From Hsuehochloa calcarea (taxonomy: Eukaryota > Streptophyta > Magnoliopsida > Poales > Poaceae), in NCBI GenBank assembly GCA_036346395.1, contig CM070596.1:5811913-5875912 (forward strand): a stretch of DNA of 64,000 nt. The letters run 5' to 3'. Under the pieces are notes generated by a model. That model saw only the letters and a program-made list of their open reading frames with translations, searched no databases and had not been told where the DNA came from. Of this stretch, positions 48,828-58,300 are shown piece after piece; within the stretch, counting starts at the first letter, position 1; each line of letters starts with the position of its first letter. The position numbers and the translations under genes were made by a program.

Positions 48828-49790
48828 CTAAGGGTAACGCTCCTTAGGCCCGTGTAAAACTTCGCTAACGTAGTAAACCGGTCGTTGTACGTTTTCACGT
48901 TCTACGACTAATCTCGCGCTTCTTTGCTGTGGCGTGGCAGCTAGGTAAATTAAGAGCGTCTCTTCTGGCTTTGGAGAAACCAGAACATGAGCACTCGAAA
49001 GATACCTCTTGACATCCTCAAAGGCAACGTTTGCCTCATTCGACCACTCAAAACCTTCATATCTCCTGAGAAGTTTAAAGAAAGGTAGTCCTTTTTCTCC
49101 TAGTCGTGCGATGAAACGACTTAAAGCCGCCATGCACCCAAAGTGAGTTTCGGACTTCCTTTTTGTGTTTGGAGGACGATCCGAGGATGGCCTTTATTTT
49201 TTCAGGATTTGCTTCGATTCCTCGTTCAGATACTAGGAATCCAAGCAATTTTCCTGAAGAAATTCCAAAACACACTTCTCTGGATTGAGTTTTAAGCGGT
49301 GCTTTCTGAGGTTGTCGAATGTTTCTTGTAGGTCAATGATATGATTAAGTCTCTTAATGCTTTTACGACTAGATCATCAACATAGGCTTCCAAATTCCGG
49401 CCTAATTGAGATGAAAAGTCGATTGCATTAGGCGTTGAAAAGAAGCACCGCATTCTTTAGACCAAATGGCATTTTGACATAGCAAAAGGTACCAAATGGA
49501 GTAATGAATGCGGTCTTTTCTTCATCGTTTAAACACATATTGATCCGGTGGTATCCGAATATGCATCTAAAAACTTAATATCTCACAACTGCAGAGAATC
49601 AACCAAATTGATCGATCACGAGGTAAAGGGAAATCATCTTTTGGACAAGCTTTATTAAGATCAAGAAAGTCCACGCACATCGCCATTTGCCGCTTGACTT
49701 TTTGACCATTACAGGTTAGCCAACCACTGGGTGGTTGACTTCTCTTATAAAGCCCGCTTTAAGTAGCTTATCCAACTCGATTTAATAGCA
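48828..49790 (-). pseudogene. Gypsy reverse transcriptase region
   Basis: Pieces in different frames: DEEKTAFITPFGTFCYVKMP, the catalytic AYVDDLVVK at 49361-49387, LNPEKCVFGISSGKLLGFLV, and LLRRYEGFEWSNEANVAFED. The catalytic aspartates are kept but stops and frameshifts are frequent. Confidence 0.85.
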
Positions 49791-50159
49791 TCTCGTCGAT
49801 CAGGGCAAATCTCCGTAATTTTTGTTTCTGGTACTTTATCGGTAGTAAATCTAGCCTCGTGCTCGATCACCTCCACAGGGACTCGGGCATGTCGGATGCT
49901 TGCCACGCAAAGACATCTGCGTTAGCTCGGAGGAAGGTAATGAGGGCGTCTTCCTATTTGGGGTCGGAAGTCTCCCGATGCGAGCGATCTTGAGGGCTCT
50001 TACAAGTCCCGGAGGAACCTCTTTGACTTGGTCGTTCGGCTTTGGTGCGACTTTTAAGCTTCGACTTGCTAGTCGAAGTCGACTTTCATCTCGAGTTGGT
50101 ATTTGACCAACCATCTCGAGGATCGACGGCCGCACTATACGCCATCTTTTGTCACACCG

Positions 50160-50600
50160 AATGGTGATCACTCCTTTGGGACTGGCATCTTAAGACATTG
50201 ATACCCGTAATGAGTAGCCATTAAGAATTTTGCCAAAGTTGGTCGTCCGAGTATGGCGTTATATGCCGATCGAAATCGACCACATCAAAGGAGACTTTCT
50301 CTCGTCCCAAATTACTTGGTGAGCCAAATGTTAAAGGAAGAGAAACTTGGCCAATAGGTTTGGTGAAGACCCCTGTGCGATTCCATGAAAGGAGTATCGC
50401 ATCGCCTTACCTTTGTCCCGGTACTTGCATCTCGTCCGGGGCATTAGTAAATAATATGTTCAAAGAATCGCCACCATCAACCAACACTGATTGACCCGAC
50501 AGCTTGTTGATGGTGGGTTCGACCACAATCGGATATCGACTGATCGACTCGTAGTGATTGGGCGATCATCCTTCTCAAAAGAGATGGTAACTTCCGACCA
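50160..50600 (-). pseudogene. Gypsy protease region
   Basis: Conceptual minus-strand reading in shifting frames resembles the part after gag in Tat elements, with a NKLSGQSVLVDGGDSLNILF-like stretch where the active-site aspartate (VDGG) is expected, and a following SPKGVITIRCD phrase. Frame breaks prevent a clean translation. Confidence 0.6.
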
Positions 50601-50609
50601 CTTGGTAAT

Positions 50610-51779
50610 TTATTGACGAGAGGAGTATGTATAGAATTTACCTCTCGTCCGTGACTTTAAGTTGTCGCTTGGAGTCGATGCCGATGATCCTCCGTAGATG
50701 TGCTTAACGGTATGTTGCGGATCTTGGAACGACATCTCCTCATCATCCGACGACTTTTGGCCACTCGTATGTCCTACCCGCCGAGTAGGGAGTGGTGCTT
50801 TGCCGTTGTAGTAGTCATCGAGCTTTCTTTGGAAAACTTCGGCGATTCTTGAGGTCATGTCCTTCCTTTTATGAAAAGGACACCACCTTGGTTTGTCGTT
50901 CCTACGATCGTGGCGCTTACCTTTGCCTTGATCAGTGCGACTTGGTGGTTTGGGGCTCTCCATCTTTCACGGCGTAACCTCCTTGGAACCACCGGTTTGT
51001 GGTTTTGACTTTTTATTTTCGTCTTGGACTTTTTTGCTTTTTATCCTTACCAACTTCACCGGCTCTCGAGGAGTATATGTTTCTCGATCGATAGTGTTGT
51101 TCCACTCGACCGCCTCGTAAGCGCTTGCATATCGATCGGCCATCTCGAAGAGTTCGACCTTGTTGTTGGGAGGATTCAAAGCAATGTCCTCCGTTATTCT
51201 TCTACTGTGGACTCCTTGCTTAAAAGCCCTGATCACAGAGGAATCAGAAATTTCCGGGATTGAGTTACGAACCTGACTAAAGCGTTTGATGAATTGACGC
51301 AAAGTCTCGTTGTTGTTCTGTTTTATCCGGTGCAAGTCGTCTTCTTTTCGTATGGTTGTATGTGCCTTGGAAATTCGCCTGTAGAAGATCGCAGAGGTGT
51401 TGCCAAGAGTAGATCGACTCGAGTGGTTGGTTTAATAACCACGATCGAGCGGATCCTTCGAGCACAGTCGGAAGGTAATTCGCCATTACATGCTCTCCTC
51501 CTCCTGCTGCTCGGACAACTGTTGTATAGATCTCAAGAAATTCGATGGATTTTGAGATCCATCAAATTTCTCCATGTTCATCGGCCGAAAATGAGGTGGC
51601 GTGAATCGCTTCGAGGTCGGCGAAAATGCCCGGCATCCGGTAATCACTTCTTGGCGCCTTCTTTGTAGGAAAGAAGGGTTAATGTCACCAGGTGATCGTA
51701 TACGACGATACCCGGTAACAGGCTGACTTGTTCTGTAGTAGGTCTTAGTTCTACGAGGGGAATACTCCTCGTACTCCAC
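50610..51779 (-). pseudogene. Gypsy gag region
   Basis: Pieces in order: FDGSQNPSNFLRSIQQL, MANYLPTVLEGSARSWLLNQ, NNETLRQFIKRFSQVRNSIP, and a WCPFHKRKDMTSR motif where the knuckle normally sits (the usual CPFH signature). Broken into at least four frames. Confidence 0.85.
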
Positions 51780-52980
51780 CCGTTATGAATTTCTTTGTCG
51801 AAGTGGTGAATGATCACCTCTCAGAGGGCTTCTTGATCTTCACCGATCGAAAAGTATTTCTCAATAGGGATCGATTCGACTTATGGCCGTGTCGATTCCT
51901 ACGTGAAAATATTCGATTGATCGTAGTGAGGAAGTCGATTGCTACGACTACCGAATGTTGTCGATGAGGTACCTCGGTCTTGTCATCATAGTTCAAGTCT
52001 TTGCGTAATCTCTTGAAAAAAGAGATCGTACCACAGCGTTCGAGCAAGCTCTTGATCGGATTCTCGAGCAAGTCGTTGATGTCCCGGAGTTCTTGTACCT
52101 CCTCCGTGATGTTGAATGCGCCCGAGCGGGTTCTTCTCGATCGCAATTTTCTTTCTTCCGACGACATCAAAATCCTCCTCATCGGTCTTTGAGGCCTTCT
52201 TAGTGGAGTGCGAGAATGTCGAGGATTTCTCGCGTTCATCGAGTGTTGGTTCTCTCGCCAACGGTGGTGCCCTTGCCATTACCACGAGGGGCGCAGTGTG
52301 TGATCTTCGGGAGTGTTCTTATCTCGGCCTCCATGAGGTGACCACGATTGGGGGAAGGACGAAGACCTCCGTTGATGATTCTCACTTGCGCCGAGGCCTC
52401 CCGCTGAGGAGTGCTCGAGAGACACCATCTGGCGACTTGGAGTAATCCTCCGGTAGGGAACTCCGGTTATAATCGCTCTCCGTTCGCAAATGAGATCTGC
52501 GGGAGACAGTCAATTTGCAGGAAAGCATGCTTGATCCCACCTCTCTGGAGTTACCCCGAGAGAGGATCACTAGATCTTGGTGGAGTCTGGAATGGTGGCT
52601 CCCGAACTTGACTTACCAAGTCGGACCGTCTTAAGGGGACTTGAACACTTGGAGAAAAACTCGTTGTGTTGTGAGTCCTCCCGGGAGCGGTCCCGTCCTG
52701 GATTGACCCTTGTCCTTTGAGGGAATTGGCTCCTCTGTTGGGCGTATTGTTGTGGGGATAAGGATCCCTCCTCAACTCCATTAATGGGATGGTTTCTGGA
52801 GAATAATCTCCGAGGCAACATCACCATCGTGGATGCATCACTCGGCTCGTAGTCGAAACCGCATCCATGTCGACGTCTCACAGACCGCCAAGTCAAACCA
52901 GTTCTCCTCGTTCCATTCTCCTCCCATGATTGCATGAGATTGGAAAAAGAGAGTATGTTGACAAGAGATTACCGGAAGAT
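51780..52980 (-). other. Gypsy leader region
   Basis: Between the primer-binding site and gag. Long broken frames rich in Arg and Ser, no domain recognised; may hold the gag N-terminus and the untranslated leader. Confidence 0.5.
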
Positions 52981-52997
52981 CCCCACGGTCGGCGCCA
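52981..52997 (-). other. Primer-binding site of the Gypsy element
   Basis: Minus-strand TGGCGCCGACCGTGGGG lies two bases inside the 5' LTR; TGGCGCC is the common start of plant Gypsy primer sites. Confidence 0.88.
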
Positions 52998-52999
52998 AC

Positions 53000-53770
53000 T
53001 GTCGGTGTATTAGAACCGATCTTACGTAAAGATTATTTGATTCGGGGGGTCTCCTAGAGATGAAATCACGCAGAGTAGTTGACACGGGATGTTTAGACAG
53101 GTTCAGGCCTTCTCCGGAGAGAATAATAACCCTAATCCTGTGTGGTGTGATATTCTTTAATGATTGAGTAAGAAGCTAAGACTATTACAGAGAATCGAAC
53201 TCTCTTCTCCACTCGCCCTTGATGCCCTTATATAGTCGTAAAGGAGTAGTCGTTTTGCCCTGCGGAAGAGGCGCCTTAATTGAGCCAGTAATGGGCGTGT
53301 GATGGCAGTAATTACCGGCGCATTGGCTTCTCCACGCCGTCTGGCCATTATCATTCAAAGATAATGGGGTATTTAAGCACAATTACTACGCGGGATAGTA
53401 GTGCGTGCAGACCGTTCGGATTCCTTAATCAATTGGACCCACTCGCCTGTAGGTTTGATTATAAGGTGGTCGTAGTTTACCTGGTCGTAGAAGGACTTAC
53501 GATCAGGTAGCAGTCGTAGAAGGACTTGCGACTATGTAGTGGTCGTAGAAAGACTTACGACCATGTAGTGGTCGTAGAAAGACTTACGACCATGATATAG
53601 TCGTAGCAAGACTTACGACTATAGGGGTGATTGTAGAAGATCTTACAATCACTTGGTAGGCCTCTCCCTTATAGATATAAGGGGTACTTCTGGGGACTAT
53701 GTGACATCATATTTACCCATAATAAGAATTATAGATAAAAGATAAAATGAGGATTATTAGATCCTCGTCA
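53000..53770 (-). repeat. 5' LTR of the Gypsy element (771 bp)
   Basis: TATA box TATATAA (minus) at 53228-53234. The hairpin array at 53460-53655 is upstream of it and has one more 29-bp unit than the other LTR. Confidence 0.95.
53460..53655. repeat. Hairpin-unit array in the 5' LTR
   Basis: Six units of the same type as at 41226-41395. The unit GGTCGTAGAAAGACTTACGA, flanked by CC, occurs twice in a row here and once in the other LTR. Confidence 0.9.
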
Positions 53771-53934
53771 AAAGCATACCTCGTTGATTTTCACCTTTAT
53801 ATTCAAATGAGACTATACACTAGATATAACAAATAGAATTGTTAGTCTCACAATTGGATTTGTCATTAATCACCAAAATACTCCATTAACTCATAATAGC
53901 GGGTCTAGATCTTTCAGCAAGATATGAGCCTTCA
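53771..53934. repeat. 164-bp flanking direct repeat, right copy
   Basis: Immediately right of the Gypsy element; continues after GAGCCTTCA into TGTTCCTGG, the flank before the second UreF copy. Confidence 0.95.
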
Positions 53935-54116
53935 TGTTCCTGGTGCAGAAACAGATTTAGGAGTCCCGGAATCTGTTGGTTCATGCACAATAATGTGACA
54001 AAAGTTCACTTAATATTTTCAGTACCTAAAGATTGGTCCATCACTCCACCCATTCCTTTTGATGCTAATGGAATGGGAGGACCCAGTTTCGAAAAAAATA
54101 GAAATTAGTCCATCCG

Positions 54117-54848
54117 ATGGATTCTACAATCAAGGAAGCAACTACCAATGCAACAAGTATGAATCAACATTTGCTCTGGAGTCAGTGGTAGTTGCTGGAT
54201 TCCACTCTTCCCATTGGTGACTTCACGCATTCCTATGGCCTCGAGGCCGCTATGCAATCTCGCATGGTGAACAATCCAGAGGACTTGAGATCATTTGTCA
54301 TCCAGGTCCTGGAGAACACTGGCAGCCTGCTGCTTCCATTTGTGTACTGTGCTAGCAAGTCTCCTAATGCTGCATCATGGGTCAAGCTAGATCAATTGCT
54401 GGAAGCTAAGTTCATGACCAAAGTTGGCCGGAAGGCATCAACGTCACAAGGCTCGGCTCTATTGAGAGTGGCAGCATCTATCTTCACCGAGGTTCAATCG
54501 CTCCAGGATCTGCGACAGACGTTCCTCGGTTATAAGAGCGTCTCATTTCACCATGCACTTATATTCGGGGTGATATGAAGGCTGGTTGGATTCGACAACG
54601 AGACAGCGCAGTGCGCCTACATGTTTGTCACGATGAGGGATGTGATCTCTGCAGCGACAAGACTCAATCTGATCGGACCACTGGCTGCTTTAGTGCTACA
54701 GCACCAAGTTGCACTAGATGCTGAAAAGATGGTGCAGAAGTGGAGGGACCGTGATGTCACGGGAGCATCACAAACTGCCCCTCTGCTTGATGCGTTGCAG
54801 GGTTGCCATGCTTACATGTTCTCCAGGCTGTTTTGCTCCTGGCAATGA
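54117..54848 (+). pseudogene. UreF pseudogene (copy 2)
   Basis: Collinear with the intact UreF at 34664-35389 over its full length without a frameshift. ATG at 54117 (MDSTIKEATTNATS), then a TAG at 54189-54191 replacing a Gln codon, and a TGA at 54576-54578 replacing a Cys codon (TGC in copy 1). The UreF signature is altered (LPIGDFTHSYG where copy 1 has LPTGGFAHSYG). The ending gains two residues (FCSWQ). An ATG-initiated product could start only at Met 54192 and would stop at 54578, so the product would lack the C-terminal third. Confidence 0.93.
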
Positions 54849-55780
54849 GGTGAACTTCCACACCTCTCTTTCTCGTGTACATAACCTTCAAACATACACA
54901 ACACAGAGGTTAATTTTGTGACACATGTATCGGTCATGCTTTGATATTATTTTGATGTAGGATGCCGGCCATTGTCATTGTTTCTCCTTATTATTGAATA
55001 ATCCAGTTAACTGATTCATGGATATTTGTGTTACTTTGTCTAAAACATCTTCTATAACACGGTGTGTGGTGAGTGATGACTAGCAATGCAATTGGGTGAC
55101 GAAAAATTTCAGATCAGTGATGTATTATAAAAGGGACATGATAAGCAGTTCATTCAATCAAGTGGATAGTAGTATTCCAGCATCATTTGCTGAATCTTGC
55201 TAGGGCATAATATTCTTTTAGTGACCGAACTTTCTTTATTCATCAGTCACCTTTCTTAGTCGTAGAATTTTGATCCAATGGATACCACAAGTTTCTGTGT
55301 TGAGGCAAAAAAAAACTTCTAAACTAGACAAAAGTAAATTTAAGTAAATTCTAAATGATACAACCTCCGTTCTTTTTAACATAGATTAGCCAAGTCCATT
55401 TTGTGTCATTCAAGGTCACATAAAACAAGATGACCACGTGATACACCCAACTAAATGTCCAGATGGCCTTATTATGCATTTTCTCTACTTCTTTCAGGTT
55501 GCTGAATACATTTTTTTTGTAATTCGCCCACAGTTTTACCTCGGAGGAAGTAGATGACCATTGCATTTTGTTCAAGAAAAATGTCATCAGGAGATTACAA
55601 GATCGCAAGGACAGATTCCCCGGGGTGATTCTTATTTTATTTGCAAGCAAGATTGTACAACAACAATACATTGTATTCTAGTGTGTGAGCCCTCTCTACC
55701 ATCTATTGCACTGAGCATAGCATCATCTATCTTCAGCTTCAACAATTATAAGATCAACATTTGCATGTTTCATATAACAA
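54849..55780. other. UreF-HPPD spacer, copy 2
   Basis: Noncoding, diverged from 35390-36234 but alignable in patches. Confidence 0.6.
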
Positions 55781-55799
55781 AGTACATCTTTTCTTTTGC

Positions 55800-57074
55800 A
55801 CCATGAAACAAAGCTATGCATCTGTTGCCCCAGCTCCTAACATAGGATTCATGAGCCGCGTCAACTTGCTTGGCTTCAAGGGACTTCTCGTACTCCTCAA
55901 TAGACTTGAATAACTCAGAGAAGTTGCCCTTGCCAAACCCGCTGCAGCCACACCGCCGATACTCTTGCCCACTCTCGTCCTTCTCCACACACCCGATCCT
56001 TTGGATCATCTCCAAGATCAAGGTTAGCCTGAATGAAATGGCTGATGCAGTTAGATTTGGAACCACAGAGAGGAAATAACAATAGAAAAGATGTAGCCAG
56101 AAGTTAAAAGAATAATGAATCACAAGTTACTGAATTAGAACACAAATACTACTCCTGAACCTAAAGTTGTCATCTGATTATTAGTGAGTTGCAATAACTA
56201 TCTATGATAATATGTACGGATTTGGTAATCTTCAGTGCCACCAATCGGGAACTAGGGTACGTTTGCAAGAAGCAATATACATTGGCTTTTCGCTATACAC
56301 ATAAAGTTGTATTCCCTTTTAGTTGTCACAATCTTCGTAAATATGCATCATGCATGGAGGCACAAAGATGTTTGATACCTTTCTACACCACATCCATGCA
56401 ATCAGCCTATTAGCTGACTACAAATATGAAATTACGAGCATATTCATTTGCATGCATCATCTAACGTAGAAATTAAATCGCAGTGTAAAAGCTGTAAAAG
56501 GTGACATTTTTACCTGTCTCCCACTGGCTTGGTGAAGATTTAGAGCAATACATCCTGGCCATCCTTGTCCACCAGCACCCTCAGTTCTTGGCACTCCTTA
56601 ATCTGCGCCTCGGAGAACACGCCTCTGGCGCGTCGTCGCAAACCATCATAGTAGTTCGGTGGTGGCGGCGTCGACGCTGGCGCGGAAGTCCTTGACGGCA
56701 TCGGCGACGTGCACCGTGAGTCCGTGCTCCGTGGCCAAGCTTCGCGCAGTGCCGGTGGAGAAGGAGGGCACAGAGGCGGTGGCAGCGTCGGTGAGGTGCT
56801 GCGCGTAGGGGGCGGTGAAGAGGACCGCGACGGAGCCAGAGCGGAGCAGGAGGGAGGCATGCGCGGAGTTCCCCGTTGATAGGTTGGACTGGGCACCGAG
56901 CGCGAAGGAGAATCGGCCAGCGGTGGAGGCGCACCAGAGCTTGACGTGGTGGAACGAGAGCGCGTGGAAGCGATCGGTGCGCGGGTTGGCGCGGACGAAG
57001 CGGCGGAAGCCCGCGTGCTCGCCGTTGCCGGTGCCACAGCTGCTACTGGTGGTTGTGGTGGGGGTGGGGGGAAT
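55800..57074 (-). pseudogene. HPPD pseudogene (copy 2)
   Basis: Exon 2 at about 55800-56028 reads LEMIQRIGCVEKDESGQEYR then GFGKGNFSELFKSIEEYEKS. The intron is 56029-56513 (donor GGAGACAG/GTAAAA). Exon 1 remnant 56514-57074 has the N-terminal domain (GEHAGFRRFVRANPRTDRFH, LSFHHVKLWCA, LSTGNSAHASLLLRSG, TAPYA) and then jumps to NYYDGLRRRARGVFSEAQIK and ELRVLVDKDGQDVLL. About 200 residues, including most of the catalytic domain with two iron-binding histidines, are deleted, and the join changes frame. The expected start ATG reads ATT at 57072-57074. Dead gene; HPPD is the tyrosine-catabolism and plastoquinone enzyme. Confidence 0.92.
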
Positions 57075-57210
57075 GGTGTTCGCTTCTTGGCCTCTTGGTC
57101 TCTTGGGGTGGTGGTGGCTTTACGGTTTCAGTTGTGCTTGGGGCATGGGAAGAGGGAGTAATGTAGCTTGTCAACCATGAGGGTGTACTTGATTTGCTTT
57201 GTGTTACTGT

Positions 57211-57316
57211 TCTGCAAATTAAAGATGGACCGATGAAATTAAATGGATGTACACTATTCAAGTTCTGCAAATTAAAGTTGGGCGATGAAATTAAATGGAT
57301 GTACACTATTCAAATG
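57211..57316. repeat. 53-bp tandem duplication
   Basis: Two copies starting TCTGCAAATTAAAG and including GATGAAATTAAATGGATGTA, at 57211 and 57264, with few differences. Confidence 0.85.
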
Positions 57317-57830
57317 GGAGACATATAGTCTCTTACATTTACAAGCGCGCCAAGTTGTTGTTGGTAGATGCAGGGATCAAGCTGACTTCTGTTCATCTGG
57401 TAAAATCATAGATAGGAGGTTGGAACTTGGATGCATCAATGCATGGACTGCACACATACATGTATGTGCCTAGATAGCTACAAACCTAGGGTGGGAATAG
57501 GAGGATACTAGCAGCATTGCCCTGGAAAAGCTTTTTACCTATCTCATCAATTGTCTATTTGTCTTGAGATGCACACAATTTTGTCTTTTAATGTATTCTC
57601 TATTCTGCAAAATATACATGCACATATCTCGATGTAAATAGACGGCAGATGAGATAGAAGGATGTTCTTTTAAGAGATAAAAATCTACTTAGTTGTTAAT
57701 GCTAGTTGGTACCTAGCAAAAAGTGGTGTCTATAAGTAACCTGAAAATCAAATAATTTTTGCCTAGTCATATAAACCTAAGAATGTGGTGTTTGGTGGAA
57801 GTGTAATACACCAGTCTGCTCGCAGTGCGG
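57317..57830. other. Intergenic stretch
   Basis: AT-rich, no feature supported. Confidence 0.5.
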
Positions 57831-57835
57831 CCCAT

Positions 57836-58300
57836 GTAGAGTTGTGTGGTGTGATTAGTCCAACATCGCTTGTCTAAAGTGAGTTATAGTAGCATATAAT
57901 GTCCATTGAGTCCAAACGTAGTACCTTTAGGTTAACCCTTTTACATAAAGCGACAACGAAAGTGTAAGTGGGGTGCTATGTGTGCGTGGTTCCACCCATG
58001 AGTAGGCTGGATATTTAACAGATTTTAGGCTAAGGTGTTACAAATGGTATCATAGCATCAACCTTTGCTGCATGGGCGCATGCAGGACAGGGGCGTGAGC
58101 ATATGACACATAGCACACGTGTGGACTCGGATTGGACACATAGCACTGAACGCATGAACATGTACCGAGAGGTGATTTTGCGCATTTGCCACCCTTTTAC
58201 ACTTAAACGAGGACGAAAGCGCAAGTGGAGTGCTATGTGTACGCGGAGTCTGCCCCACGGTGGGCAGGACATTGAGCGGATTTTTAGATATAGTGTTAGA
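57836..58300 (+). mobile_element. TRIM-like miniature LTR element
   Basis: The first LTR contains GATTAGTCCAACATCGCTTG, a phrase seen in plant TRIM LTRs, and ends GGTGTTACA at 58042. A primer site TGGTATCATAGCA follows two bases later (initiator Met tRNA type, one change from the canonical form). After a short internal part (58045-58185), the second LTR's 3' half (58189-58300) repeats CCCTTTTACA, GCGCAAGTGGAGTGCTATGT and an ending AGTGTTAGA. No coding sequence. Left boundary approximate. Confidence 0.65.

Larger units (their letters stand above)
40765..53770 (-). mobile_element. Gypsy LTR retrotransposon, Tat-type, 13.0 kb
   Basis: LTRs at 40765-41500 and 53000-53770 both start TGTCGGTGTATTAGAACC and end TTAGATCCTCGTCA on the plus strand. 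The coding strand is minus: primer site TGGCGCCGACCGTGGGG by the 5' LTR, then gag, protease, RT, RNase H, integrase (to about 46979), then a 5.4-kb extra region with an antisense reading-frame system, then the purine tract GAAGTCGGGGCTAGA and the 3' LTR. This layout is that of Tat-lineage elements (Retand, Grande, RIRE2 relatives). Genes carry frameshifts, so the copy is probably not autonomous, but near-identical LTRs mean a recent insertion. Confidence 0.95.
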
